Under the pieces are notes generated by a model that had not been told where the DNA came from, searched no databases, and worked only from the letters and a program-made list of their open reading frames with translations. A DNA stretch of 64,000 nucleotides from Diadophis punctatus similis (taxonomy: Eukaryota > Chordata > Lepidosauria > Squamata > Dipsadidae): contig JALIGW010000003.1 of the NCBI GenBank assembly GCA_023053685.1, forward strand, positions 144,231,008 to 144,295,007, written 5' to 3'. The translations under genes were made by a program, and so were the position numbers. This document shows, in pieces, positions 23,958 to 35,194 of this stretch; positions within the stretch are counted from its first letter, which is position 1; each line of letters opens with the position of its first letter.

Positions 23958-25614
23958 AAGCGGTGGGCTTGGTTCGCGGACCTGAAGGCCCTGTTGGTGT
24001 CTCCTCCATGGCGGATTCCAATGAGCGGGTCCTCACTCAGCCAGGGGGCGTTGGTCCACCCAGATCCCCAGTGGTACCAAGTGACCGCCTGGCAGTTCAG
24101 TGGTGCGCTCTGAGGCAACAGACTTATGATCCCGGGGTGATCCTTACCATCCAGGCATCCCACCGTTCCTCCACAGAATGAATCTATGCCGCGACATGGA
24201 AATCCTTCTGTACTTGGTGCAAGACTGAGGGCTCTTCGCCTTTAAGGATTCCACTTCCGAAGGTCCTGAAGTTTCTCCAGCAAGGTTTGGCCATGGATCT
24301 TTCACCAAACATGCTCTGCAGGCAGGTGGCGGCGCTGTCTTCGGTCCTGTCCTGTGACCAAGTCACTTCCCTGGCCCACTTCCCAATGGTGGGCTGGTTT
24401 TTGTGGGGGGGGGCTACCAACCTGTGCCCTCCGGTTATCCACCGCTATCCGACCTGGGATCTTCCCAGGGTGTTACTGTCTCTGACCGGGCCGCCTTCTG
24501 AACCGCTGAGGTCGGCTTCTCTCTGGTATCTATCCTTCAAGGTCGCCTTCCTGGTGGCGATCATGTCAGCCCACCGGATCTCCGAGCACGCCGCGCTTTC
24601 CATTCGGAAGGACTTGTGTATTTTCCATTTGGACCGGGTTGTTCTCCTGTTAGACCCTTCGTTCATTCCCAAAGTCAATTACACCTTTCACAGGGCGCAG
24701 GAGTTCGTCCTCCCCAATTTTTGTCCGAACCCGGCTCATCCATCGGAGACACTTTGGCACACTCTCGATGTCCTTCGAGCCTTATGCATTTACATTGATT
24801 GGACACGCCAGTTCCGTAAGACTGAGGTGCTTCTGGTGGCCTTTTTACCGCGATCATTGGGTCAGAAGGTGTCCGCCACTACCATTGGCCATTGGATACG
24901 CAGGACAATTGCTAAGGCATACGAGCTCTCTGCTATGTCACGGCCAGTGGGGATCACGGCTCACTCTACGCGCAGTGCAGCGACATCGGCGGCCTGGATG
25001 ACCCAGGTGTCCTTGGCGGAGGTTTGTCGGGCGGCGACCTGGGCCTCCTCTTCTCAGTTTATCCGCCACTACAAAATCGATACGTTCGTGTTGGCGGATG
25101 CGGCCTTTGGCCGTAAGGTGTTACAGAGGGTCCATGAGGAGTCTCACTGAATCGGACTTAGACTGTGCCTACCCAGGGGACCTTGGCTTTGGTATGTCCC
25201 ATCCTGAATCCTGGCTCTACCCACGATGGAGAAGGGGCGTTGGTCTTACCTGACTTCTCATCAGGTGGAGCCAGCATTCAGCCTTGCCCTTGTGGGGTCC
25301 GTTTCTGCATACTCCTTGTTTGTTGGACTGGCGTTGTTGCCGTGGTTGTTTTTCTCCTTGGACTGACTTTTTGCATGGCGGTCTCCACATTGTTGACTGG
25401 TTCAGGAAGGGGAGCCTACCTGTCGTTGACTATCTCCAGTCGGTAGCCACGTCGAGTCTGCTTCTTCTGTCTCATCAAAGCTGGGTCCTAGGAGGGCGGA
25501 TCTGGCAAAAAGTAACAGACTCAGTCCTCATTCTTAGTGGACGAGGACAACCCATCCTGAATGCTGGCTCCACCTGATGAGAAGAGGCGTGTCAGGTAAG
25601 ACCAACGCCCCTTC
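23958..25614 (+). mobile_element. Truncated DIRS-type retrotransposon inside a Sauria SINE
   Basis: It carries the end of the upstream polyprotein (a WFADLKALLVSPPWRIPMS-like segment near 23968), a tyrosine recombinase gene and the non-coding 3' region. In the 3' part 'gaaggggcgttggtcttacctgac' (25230-25253) is repeated in inverse orientation at 25591-25614, as expected for DIRS terminal and internal complementary repeats. Reverse transcriptase and RNase H are absent, so the copy is truncated. GC content is well above the surroundings. Boundaries are set by the resumption of SINE sequence and are good to a few bases. Confidence 0.85.
24134..25150 (+). pseudogene. DIRS tyrosine recombinase, one in-frame stop
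   Basis: This enzyme class integrates DIRS retrotransposons as circular DNA by site-specific strand exchange without an integrase-type target duplication. The frame runs from the N-terminal SAM-like domain (IYAATWKSFCTWC near 24182) to TGA at 25148. One stop, TGA at 24179-24181, interrupts it; after that the longest ATG-started product begins at 24293 (285 aa). Catalytic signatures are visible, numbered from that ATG: Arg95 in SAHRISEHA, HSTR with His224 and Arg227, Trp250 and the nucleophile Tyr260 in FIRHYKID. The domain looks well preserved, so the insertion is probably not ancient. Confidence 0.85.
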
Positions 25615-25844
25615 AAAAGCATGCAAATGGGAGTAGATAAATAGGTACCACTTTGGTGAGATGGTAACAGCGTTCCATGCACCTTGGCGTATAATCATGC
25701 TGGCTGCATGACAAGGGAAATACCTTCGGAAAACGCTGGCTCCCTTGGCTAAGAAACAGAGATGAACAGCGCCCCCTATAGTTGGACACGGCTGGACAGG
25801 GGAAACCTTTACCTTTTCTTTATTAGAAGATGTTTCATTTTTCT

Positions 25845-26155
25845 GGTGTTTTGGGTTGCTGCAGTATGTTTGTGCTTATTCAAATAATATTCTTACAAAG
25901 CTCCTCTTCTGTGAGGTGGGCTTGTTACTTTGGCAGTGGAACATTTTTCTGATTTGCGGCCATTTCTTCTGCTGATGAGAATACTCAGGAAGGGTAGTAT
26001 GTTGTTGTTTTCTTCTTCCTTTGTAAATCTTCTTCCTTTGAAGACGTTGATTGTTTCATGTGTCTTCTCTAGTTCTTTTTTTATTACTAAAAAAGTCTCA
26101 TCCACATACTGGATCTGTATTTGGGCTGCATGGGTGGGAGTGCTATTGTTTCTAA
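25845..26155 (-). mobile_element. Penelope-like reverse transcriptase fragment
   Basis: On the minus strand the sequence translates to the Penelope-type catalytic block: QYVDETFLVIKKELEKTHETI, then FTKEEENNNILPFLSILISR, corresponding to YVDDTF, FTxExExxxLPFLDVLVxR of Penelope-like elements. Downstream it decays. The first catalytic Asp pair is changed (VDE for VDD) and frameshifts follow. The next SINE begins at its edge. Confidence 0.7.
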
Positions 26156-26159
26156 GAAA

Positions 26160-26397
26160 TAAGAGCTGAAGTGGTGCAGTGGTTAAATGCAGCCATTGCA
26201 GGCTGACTGCTAGTTCAACAGTTCAGCTGTTCAAATCTCACTAGGCTCAAGGTTGACTCAGCCTTCCATCCTTCCGAGGTCGGTAAAATGAGGACCCAGA
26301 TTGTTGGGGGCAATATGCTGAACTCTGTAAACCGCTTAGAGAGTGCTCTAAAGCACTATGAAGCGGTATATAAGAAAAGTGCTATTGCTATTATTCT
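26160..26397 (+). mobile_element. tRNA-derived squamate SINE
   Basis: The head has A-box-like TGGTGCAGTGGTTAAATGCAG and B-box GTTCAAATCTC. The body reads 'ggtcggtaaaatgaggaccc', 'ggcaatatgctgaactctgtaaaccgctta' and the tail 'gaagcggtatataag...gctattgctatt'. Near full length; a reverse copy is at 22736-22955. Confidence 0.85.
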
Positions 26398-26559
26398 AGA
26401 CATTGCATTGCGCACTCTGCTATGAATCCTGAGAGTGGTGATCCCATGGGTATTAAACCAAAGTTTCAACTAGTAAACTGTGAGTTGTTTGATTTCAAGA
26501 TAGTTGGAATATAAATTTAATAAATACACCCAGAAATGCTAGGTAATTTGCAGAAACTT

Positions 26560-26965
26560 GGCACTCACACAAATCAAAAGGCACATAGAGATGAACGTTT
26601 AAATACCATTCAAAAGAGACAATCAAAAAGCTAAAAAGGAAACCAAAAGATCAGAATGCCTCCCAACACCAGGTAAGCAGGGATGAACACCAGAATTAAC
26701 AGCAGACAATCAAGCAGTATAACCTAATCAGTATCCTAATCAAGGGACTACTAAGTCAGTCAAACAATCAAGCAATGAACACCCTAATCAAGTGACTGCC
26801 AAGGCAGAAAACAACATCCCTGCCAACACTGACAGGAAAAACTACTGTATAAAAACAAAGAACAAATCCCATTCCTTTCTAGCACTGAAGAAGTTATCTA
26901 GTCTGGTAATGAAACGTCTCCAAGCAAATAACCGGACTCGGGGAGCACCAAGTTTTCCACATTAG
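26560..26965. repeat. Repeat-like block, possibly Penelope-associated
   Basis: Contains 'cactgaagaagttatctagtctggtaatgaaacgtctccaagc' style text that resembles squamate Penelope terminal regions as I remember them, and a CAATCAAG-rich stretch. No ends were found. The family assignment is tentative. Confidence 0.35.
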
Positions 26966-26969
26966 GATA

Positions 26970-27735
26970 AATCTTGTGCTGGTACAAGAAATTAGGGAAG
27001 CATACAAAGGAGAAGTGATACTAGAAGATTCAGTACATTTGTCCTCGTGCCACAACTAAGAAACCAAAACCTCTAGATATCCTAATTATGAGGGTTTCAA
27101 AGTTTTTTCAGGCTTCAGAACCTGTTTTGTTTTATTTTTAAATTCCAGAATCCTTGATCAAGAGGTAAAATTAGAGGCAGAAAATAAGCAACAAAATGAA
27201 ATTTGTGTTTGTTTGTGGTTTATTTAAACAATTTATAAATAAAAGTTAAGTAACGAGGTATTTGTTGTTGATATTAAATAACGTCCATTCACAAAAATGG
27301 ATTCCCCCTGAAAATTTATCCACTTATTGCAAGTATAACAAGTAAATGTAAAAGTAAGTTTAATGTAAATGCAAAATTAATGTTTTCAGGGTTTTGAAAA
27401 ATTAAAAACTTCAATGTCACAATTACTTAGGCGGTTAATGTTTAACCAAGGAAATCAATGTTTAATGGGTGGAATATTTCCTTAGGAAAATTTCTATTGA
27501 GGCTGCTGGCTATCTTTGAGTGAACATTTTTTTCCCCTCACAGTTTCTCACACAACCCTATAAAATTAGAACTCTACAAAATTCTCATAGAACCCTTAGG
27601 TGTTTGAAAAATCCTTCCATAGCTGACTATACTGTAAAATGGTTGATTCTTGGAACTGAGCAGGGCAGAGGCAATATTAGATTTAATCCTCAACGTCTAC
27701 TGTTCACATTCTGAGGGGAATATAAATGTTACAGG
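26970..27735. other. Intron-like DNA, no gene seen
   Basis: AT-rich sequence with no recognised feature. Confidence 0.5.
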
Positions 27736-27739
27736 ACTA

Positions 27740-28560
27740 ATTAAAGTGACCATAATGCCATTATGTTTTGCATCTATGCTAATGGAATTTGCAATCAGTA
27801 TCTGACACATTCATATGCGACGACAAAAAAGGAAACTTTTAAAAATGAGGGGACTCTAGTGACAAAAGAGGCTGAAAGGAATATGAAGAGAGAGAAATCT
27901 CTTCAGAATACCCAAACAATATATTCGTTACACAATGCTGGAAAGACCCAGGAAGAGGCCAACATGACTCTTTAGTAGTGTCTAGAAAAACGACTGTACA
28001 CAAGTGGTATGCCTCTCCTGATGAGAACAAAAAGGAGTGTGCACTTTTAACTCAAGTGTGAAATTGTTGACTTCATAGCAAAAATAGATAAGTTGTCTCT
28101 AAGATCACATGCTAGAGATAGAAGAATAGCTAACTTGACACTTATCTTTAAAAAAGAATGAGGGGAAAGTCCTGAAAATGAATATCAACAGGAATATGAA
28201 TGGAGGTGACTCTGTCAGCAATTGTACACTGGGATTTCCAAAATAGTCTATGCCCAAATCCCTGATCAGAGGCTTTTTGGGAAAGTTGTTAATAGGAATA
28301 GGAATAGGGTAAACAAAGCTGCATTTTTATGGATTGTTTACCTAGTTCTAAATGATCTTAATTTAGAGGAGGCAGTGAACTGGCCAGTTTTTCTGACGAA
28401 ACCAAATGATTCAGACTGATGAAGACCAAAACTAATTGTGATAAGTCCCAGAAGTATGTCATTAAATCATGTGAATGATGAACCAGGGACACAAAATACA
28501 GTTCAGTTTAAACAAATACAAAAGGATGCATACCAAGTGGGGAGGGAACCCCTCTTAACC
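27740..28560 (+). mobile_element. Possible decayed LINE (CR1-like) body
   Basis: Phrases such as 'gaaagacccaggaagaggcc', 'gaaagtcctgaaaatg' and 'aatatcaacaggaatatgaatgg' resemble old CR1-type LINE coding text, but all frames are broken and no diagnostic motif survives. It could also be unique DNA. Confidence 0.3.
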
Positions 28561-28584
28561 TATACATACACTGTTAAAAACTCC

Positions 28585-28700
28585 ATTTTGGAAATATTAA
28601 TAGTATTATTAAGTATAATTATAATACTTAATAGTACTAAGTATACTTATAATTAATAGTATTATAAGTAAGTATAATGAGTATTATTAAGAACACTATG
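28585..28700. repeat. AT-rich imperfect palindrome (TAATAGTATTA-like)
   Basis: Alternating 'aatattaatagtattattaagtataatt' and inverse text forms overlapping short palindromes. Simple-sequence origin is likely. Confidence 0.6.
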
Positions 28701-28704
28701 TAAA

Positions 28705-30660
28705 TAGTAACATCTCAGAATTGTTTTAAGCATTCCAAGTCCCATAATCTTCAGTAATTCAGCACATTTGGAAGCCACTAGGTGCATTGCTCTGGGCAAA
28801 GAAGAGGCTGCTGAAAGCAGCTGAACTAACATTTTGAAGTGAAAACATCTTGAATAGATCTCAGCATGGAGAATTGATGATGAAATGGCGTCTGCCTTTT
28901 CTAAAAAAAAAAATCACATGTAATACATTGAGTTTTGCAAATTATACATGTACACAAGGGATGCAAAAAAGGGTGAGAATTTATCTTCCTGGATCATATC
29001 AGATAGCTATCTAGTCTAGCATTCTGTGTCTCACATGGGACAACTTGGTCCTCCCAGGGAAATTAAAAAATGGCATAGTGGAAAAATGACCCATGTGAAT
29101 TGCCTCCAACATTGTTTAATTATAAGTATGATCAATGCATTTATCCACCATGGTTTTCCTCCCCATAATGACAGATCTGGCATACATCTTTTGAACACCA
29201 GAACAAATTTGACTTCACATCCTCACTTCTCTTCTTCCATCTATTGGAAGGCAGAATTGGAAATACCCACTTCCATTTTTACACTAACTCTCCTCTCTCG
29301 ATATGTGAAACAAGAATAGAAGTCAGAGGGAAATTGTGAGCTTGAGATTTGCTGTGGCTGTTTCATGAACCGCCCAGCCCTTGGTGGTGGATTTATGGCG
29401 AGAACAGCGAAGGCATGCTGTTCTAACAAAACAACATCACCTGCTTGCTCTGTATGCCTGCAGCAGTGCAGTATTTTAAAAATAATCTGCACTGAATTTA
29501 AGTGTTTTCATCTTGAAGACATTCATTCCTAATTATTTTTATGCCAGTGAGTCAGGTGATAATTAGATTTGCATATGCTGTTTAGACATTGTTATTGATA
29601 GGTTTCTTCCTTCTGCAAGTCCCATTGAGGAGAATTTCTTTGGGGGGGTTTATAGAAATTCAGCTGTATGTTTCCTATGGCCTTTCACTTGCCCCTCCCC
29701 CCCAACATGTATGTACAGGAGCTCCAGCCATGGCTGATTAGCATCAATCCCTTGCTGACATCTTAATTAATGGTTATGCTAATGTATTTATGAGAAAAAG
29801 AGACATACATATTTGCAGATTGCTAGGGAAAAACGAGGTAACTGGGAGGCTGGATTGAAACTAGATCTTGTTTCTAGATGAATTTTAATACCTTGAGTTA
29901 ATGTCACTGTGTCTAATGCATAATTTATATTGTCACTGAAAAGGATGTTAGGGAGGTGTCTTCAAACCAGGTTAAGAAAAGGCAGGTAATGTTATCAATT
30001 GCCTTCAGAAAATGGTTAAACTAGTATTGATGAGAAAAATTAACCAATTGTATAATAGAATATTTCATCTCTTTTTAATGAGGATGTTTAGAAGAATTTG
30101 TAACATGAAAAGCACCTGAAATACCAATGATTAGCTTAACAGATAGCTTGGATTTGGGATTATAGTGCCTACATTCCTCAGTAACAAAAAACATCTTTAC
30201 TAGCCATTAAAAATATTTTTGATCATGAATGGCTTCATTAATAACCTTTGGCTCTATAAAAATATATATAGTCACTCTTAAGAGGAATGGATTTACAGCA
30301 AGAGTTATTAATAAAATGATTGTGTTTAAAAACAATCAGTAATTTTCTGTAAATTATCACAATATACTCTATTTTTTTAAAAAAATCTCTAATATTAACT
30401 TAGTTTTAATTTAATATAAACGAGTTTGATTTTAGGGGGTTACAGCTGCTGCTCCCCGTTGGTATTTTTCATGATTCAGAGGGCAGAAACTTCTGCACAA
30501 AACCTTATTTGGACAAAATAATAAGGAAGGCAGTTTGAATTTTGCAAGTTATCATACACTGATCCTAGACGGTTCTCCACTATGATATCTTCTCAGCTAA
30601 ATTATAAAAATATGCATGTATATTATGAATATTTACATGCACATGTGTGAGGTTATTGAA
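28705..30660. other. Intron-like DNA; contains a candidate regulatory stretch
   Basis: No coding exon or repeat recognised. The part 29540-29960 is free of repeats and holds an octamer-like ATTTGCATAT (near 29567) and several TAAT/ATTA homeodomain-type cores, a texture seen in conserved non-coding elements. Function is unproven. Confidence 0.4.
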
Positions 30661-30664
30661 CATA

Positions 30665-31015
30665 CAGGTGAGTCCTTGACAAATCTATCCAGCGCTACTT
30701 ACACCCATTTTCAAAGTTATGATGGCTTCACCCCAGTCATTGATTGCATTGTGTGCACTTGACAATCAGCTCACCTTTATGGCCGTTTGCAATGTCCCAC
30801 CGTTACATGACTGTGATTTACAACATTTTTGCTGATTTATAGCATTTACTTCCAGGTTCGGTAAAAAAAACTGCCCATTGGGAAAAACACATTTGCTTTA
30901 TGACAGATTTGCTTTAACGACCACAGCAATTTTTTTAGGCAAATCGGGTCTGGTCACACCATATCTCAACTTACCACCGCAATGACTTCACAGCCATAAT
31001 TCCAGGCTTCATTAC
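30665..31015 (+). mobile_element. Degenerate TA-target MITE related to the GTAGTCCTC family
   Basis: Opens TACAGGTGAGTCCTTGAC and contains 'gtgcacttgacaatcagctc', 'gctttatgacagatttgc' and 'taacgaccacagcaatttt'. It matches the theme of the 40396 family but is a different subfamily. The right inverted end is eroded at 'cattacggtaac'. Confidence 0.55.
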
Positions 31016-31019
31016 GGTA

Positions 31020-32080
31020 ACAAATTATATCATTTTTAAAAAAGCAAACGGTGCTGTGCACTCTGAAAATATGCCAAAAGAAGTTTAAGCCTTGAAGAAG
31101 TAGCTAAATTCATTATGCTTCTCCAGTTATATACATTGATAAATCTGAATAAACCTGTTAAGGATGTTTTGAAGAAATGACACCAAGTCCAGTACTTGGG
31201 AAAATTACTGCAATATAAATCATCATGTTCAAGTAGTTCAGGAGTGGGAGGCCTGCAGGTATAATGCAAATTTCCTTTGCACTCTCCAGGAGCTTGCGTG
31301 ACCTAACTAATTTTCCTCTGGGCATGCTGGTCAGCTGCTTGGTGGGCTGCCAGAGAGGGCTATTGTGGTGAGGGAGGAAACATGGGGATGATACTTGCAT
31401 GACAGCAGTGTCAAAGAGTCTGATCCTGTGAGGGTCACCTGACTATTACCACATGCAGCCCTTCAAGGCCAAAAAGGTTACATGCTGTGAAGTAACCAAA
31501 GAAGCAAAATCAGCGGTGACCTCTAACTTCAACATTTATTCCTTCAATGTCCTGTGGTTCTTCAAATACAATCTTCCTCCTCACCCCTCCCCAAATTTTT
31601 AAGAGATGGGAAAGAGGCTATATGCCCGGTGAAGCTTGGAAGCAAAATATTATGTTGGCAATATGCCATTAACAACATCTTAATATTTTAAGTACTGCTC
31701 TTGTGATAAGAACTATTATCCATGAGTCTGATGATTTGCTTAGCTCTGTGGGATTTAAAGATGATGTAAGACTCTCTGGGTGAAGTTGGGCTTTAGGGAC
31801 CAGTTGGGATTGTTACTATTGTACCATTGTCTGTGCTGCATAGCATCTTCCCTGCCCGACTCACTGGATTCAGTTGATCGGCTGGCTGTGAAGATTCTGA
31901 GACTATGAGGTGTGGAAGATTTCATTTTGCCATCAGATGATGTTAGGATTCATGGTCTCAATAGGAACAACGGACCCACTCTAGTCATCAGGTATATTGA
32001 TAGTCACAGTTCAGGTATGGTTTTATCTCAGGACAATTCTGACTTGTTTGTTAGTGGAAGATATTATCATCAATAATCAG
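31020..32080. other. Intron-like DNA, no gene seen
   Basis: No recognised exon or repeat. Confidence 0.5.
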
Positions 32081-32084
32081 TGGA

Positions 32085-32760
32085 ACAAATTGCCTTCAGA
32101 AGTTGTAGGTGCTTCATCACACTTAAGAAGAGACTGGACAACCACTTGTCTAAAATGGTATAGGGCAGTGATGGCTAACCTTTTTCTTGTCGCGTGCCGA
32201 AAGCGCGTGCCTGTGGGATTGCATGCACATGTGCCGGCACCCATAATGCAACGAGTGCACAACACCCCCGAGTGCCCCACCCCCTGTGCATGCGCACGTG
32301 ACCCCCGTGCTTCCCCTGCCCCCTGCATATGCACATGTGACCCCTGCGCTCCTCACCCCCTGCACCTGCATGTATGACCCCCGTACTTCCCCCCACCCCA
32401 TGCATGTGCACACAACCCCCCTGCACTCCCCGTCCCCATGCTCCCCCGCCCTCTGCACATGCGTGCCTGACCCCCCACATGGGCACGCGAGCTGTCGCCC
32501 AGTTCAGCTGCACCGTGCATGCACGCGCGTCTCCCGCATGCATCCCGCCCTCCATGCATGTGCAGCAGATACCCAAAAGCCGTGGAGCTAAACTGGGCAA
32601 GGGCTTGCGTGCCCGCAGAGAAGACTCTGTGTGTCACCTGTGGCACGCGTGCCATAATTCGCCATCACAGGTATAGGGTCTCTGCTTGAGTACGGGGTTG
32701 GATTAAAAGATCTCCAAGGTCCCTTCCAGCTCTATTCTGATTGAATCTGTTGGTGTGGTC
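32085..32760 (+). mobile_element. CR1 LINE 3' end, split by a hAT element
   Basis: The left part reads 'tggaacaaattgccttcagaagttgtaggtgc' and 'aagagactggacaaccacttgtct'. After the hAT insertion it continues 'gggtctctgcttgagtacgggg', 'ttggattaaaagatctccaaggtcccttccag', ending 'ctctattctgatt'. This is the standard 3' end of reptile and bird CR1 LINEs. The insertion sits within 'atggtataggg'. Confidence 0.85.
32166..32670. mobile_element. Non-autonomous hAT element with exact 8-bp duplication
   Basis: Ends CAGTGATGG...CCATCACAG, flanked by identical GTATAGGG (32158-32165 and 32671-32678). The interior is C-rich with repeated 'gcatgtgcac...cccccctgc' text, giving long but meaningless open frames. 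Same family as 12312 and 16235. Inserted in a CR1 LINE end. Confidence 0.93.
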
Positions 32761-32764
32761 AGAT

Positions 32765-33640
32765 AATTCTCTGATTCCCTTTTGACTTGGTGGCGTCAAT
32801 CTAACTCCCAGGTGATTTATGGACTCTTCTGGATTCCAGACTGAATTTGTGATTTTCCCTGAGGATCTGGTGGGTGGATTTGATTTGGGCACAATCTGTA
32901 ATGGGTGGGACGCCATAGCTTTGGTTGGTGAACTCCTGTAAGATTTTGTTTTGTTCTGCATGGGTTTTTTTCCTGGATGAATACCATCTGTTTCTTTTAT
33001 TTTATTGTTGTGGATTTTTACAAACAGTAAAGCATCCAGAGTTGGTTGAAGGTTTTGAATCTATGTCAGTATATGAATATTGCAGGCTTTGTAGAAAAAA
33101 AAATCTGCAATATCTCTTCAGAATTGATGTATCTGGAGAACCACAGGATATTGGAGTGTCAGATTCTAACTGCAGACTGTGTAGGCACAATGACTTTTTA
33201 ATTCTGCACATGAAGCTATTTATTCTAAGCAATAGAGAAGGAATTAGTCAATGTTACTTAAATACTGATGGAATAATTTATTTCTATGAAATATGTCATT
33301 GTTAACAAACGATACTCAAGGTGGCTAAAGAAACTAACATCTACAAGATAATTAAATTCCCAGTTAAAAGCTCAATTGATTGTACATTTAAAAATGACCC
33401 CATAAAAATAATAGCTTCAGTCATTTCCCCAACTTCAGCATCTCAAATTTTCTCACATATCAAAGACCTGCTTAATAAAAATGACTTTTATTAATAAATG
33501 TTTGATAATAGGGAGCTCAAATTCTCAAATTTTTGCCAGTCTGGAATTTTTTTTTTTGTTATCAGGGCTCCCTCTTACAACCTTTTTAAATAGTATCCTG
33601 GCCATGGAAACAGTGTCATTTTGATGAAGATGATAGTGGT
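32765..33640. other. Intron-like DNA, no gene seen
   Basis: No recognised exon. The open frame at 32925-33305 has Cys pairs but no arrangement I recognise, and I treat it as chance. Confidence 0.45.
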
Positions 33641-33784
33641 AATGATAATAATGGTTTATATCTCACTTTTTCTCTAGGAGGTTAAGATGGCTTACGTAGG
33701 GATCTCCTTTCCCAGTGAGCTAAGTGGGACTGAAAAGATCCAATTGCATCCAGTGATTTTCCATGACTAATGGTGGACTTGAAC

Positions 33785-35122
33785 CAGGGGTGAAATGTGA
33801 AAATTTTCCCTACCGGTTCTGTGGGCGTGGCTTATTTTGTGGGTGTGGCTTGATGTCTGGTGGGCGTGGCTTCATGTTAAACTTTATTCATGTTAAACAG
33901 ATTTAAAGAGTTGGAAGAAGGGACCTTGTGTGGTCATCTAGACCAACCCCCTGCCAAATGGCTCACACACCATGAAAAAGCAGCTGTTAAATTTTAACAG
34001 ATTTAAAGAGTTGGAAGAAGGGACCTTGTGTGGTCATCTAGTCCAACCCCCGGCCAAATGGCTCACACACCATGAAAAAGCAGCTGTTAAATTTTAACAG
34101 ATTTAAAGAGTTGGAAGAGGGACCTTGTGTGGTCATCTAGTCCAACCCCCTGCCAAATGGCTCACACACCATGAAAAAGCAGCTGTTAAATTTTAACAGA
34201 TTTAAAGAGTTGGAAGAAGGGACCTTGTGTGGTCATCTAGACCAACCCCCTGCCAAATGGCTCACACACCATGAAAAAGCAGCTGTTAAATTTTAACAGA
34301 TTTAAAGAGTTGGAAGAAGGGACCTTGTGTGGTCATCTAGTCCAACCCCCTGCCTTTTGCAGCATTGCAAAAGCACGCAAAATGGCCCCTGCCTTAAGTA
34401 GGAGCCTCACAGAGCAACAGAGCTGAAAACACAACTTTACACAACAGCACAACAACACAAATGGCTCATACACCATTTAAAAGCAGCTGTACTGACTCAC
34501 ACACCATGCAAAACACACAACACAAAAGCATTGCAAAAGTTTTAAATGGCTATATGGCTACTATTTTTTTAAAGCAAAAAATAAAATAAAAAAGGTTACT
34601 TACCCTATGGAAGGAATAAGGCAGACAGAATAAGTTGCTTGCAGAGCAGATAGATGGATTGCTGGTTTCAAGCAGGCAGATTAAGTGGCTTGCAGATCAG
34701 ATGGATTGCAGTTTGCAATTCAGACCAAAGGAAAAGCAGGCGTGGCTGGCTTCCAACGGCTGGGAATTGGGTCCGAAGAGCTAAGGTAAGCAAGCTGGAC
34801 TCTGGAGGCTGGGTGGGAAGGTGGGTGGTTTGCTAGGCTGGAACAGCCAGGTTATATAGGCTGGGGCCGGGGGTGGGGGTGGGTGTCGGGAAGAGCCCAG
34901 CTGATAGGTGGGAAAAGCGGTGGCCATTTTTGGTTAACAAAAGGAAAAAGACGGGAGCAGGAAAAGCGTGGGTGGGCAGTTAGGTACACATGGGTGGCCG
35001 GGGCTTGGGCTGGGGGCCTGGGGCCCGGGGCCCGGACCGGTACGGGGGCGTGGCCAGCAAGCCATGTGCCAAGTCCTACCGGTCCCCACGAGCCGGTGCG
35101 AACCGGGACCATTTCACCCCTG
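33785..35122. mobile_element. hAT-type element with internal 100-bp tandem array
   Basis: The ends CAGGGGTGAAAT and ATTTCACCCCTG are perfect inverted repeats, flanked by identical ACTTGAAC (33777-33784 and 35123-35130). The element is 1338 bp. Inside are 'gtgggcgtggctt' repeats, a five-unit 100-bp array (33896-34350) and a GC-rich right part with CCGG motifs. No transposase is encoded. Confidence 0.93.
33896..34350. repeat. Five-unit tandem array, 100-bp period
   Basis: Units start (AACAGATTTAAAGAG) at 33896, 33996, 34096, 34195 and 34295. The third lacks one base and the fifth stops after 'ccaaccccctgcc'. Units differ at only a few positions. Each contains 'gggaccttgtgtggtcatctag', resembling the CR1/SINE 'gggaccttggaggtcatctag' motif, so the unit may have arisen from a captured retroelement end. 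Confidence 0.95.
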
Positions 35123-35194
35123 ACTTGAACCTGAGTTTTTACAGTTCTTGTGTATCACCAGATACTAACACACATTAACCTGTATATTACATTG

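Larger units (their letters stand above)
23830..25825 (+). mobile_element. Sauria SINE, split by a DIRS fragment
   Basis: The left part (23830-23957) is a tRNA-like head with A-box-like GTGGCTCAGCAGTTAAAGATG and B-box GGTTCGAGACC, followed by the SINE body to 'ccagcttctgcccacc'. The right part (25615-25825) resumes with 'aaaagcatgcaaatgggagtag', 'ataaataggtaccactttggt' and ends 'ggggaaacctttacctttt', the BovB-like tail of Sauria SINEs. About 1.66 kb of foreign DNA separates them. Sauria SINEs are specific to squamate reptiles. Confidence 0.85.
33645..35190 (-). mobile_element. Probable reverse tRNA-SINE, split by a hAT element
   Basis: The left part has 'ggtttatatctcactttttctc' and 'aatggtggacttgaacc'; the right part resumes 'acttgaacctgagtttttac'. 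The order matches the reverse-oriented SINE at 42690-42912 in degenerate form. The assignment is weak. Confidence 0.4.

Noticed and set aside
25930..26169. Plus-strand 79-codon frame
   Set aside because: It is the antisense of the Penelope-like reverse transcriptase fragment, which has recognisable motifs on the minus strand.
32925..33305. 126-codon frame with CxxC pairs as a small zinc-binding protein
   Set aside because: Cys spacing does not fit a known finger, and the AT-rich setting gives no support such as splice sites or conservation.
33785..34350. Tandem 100-bp units as a CRISPR array
   Set aside because: The whole 100-bp unit repeats without variable spacers, inside a transposon in a vertebrate genome.
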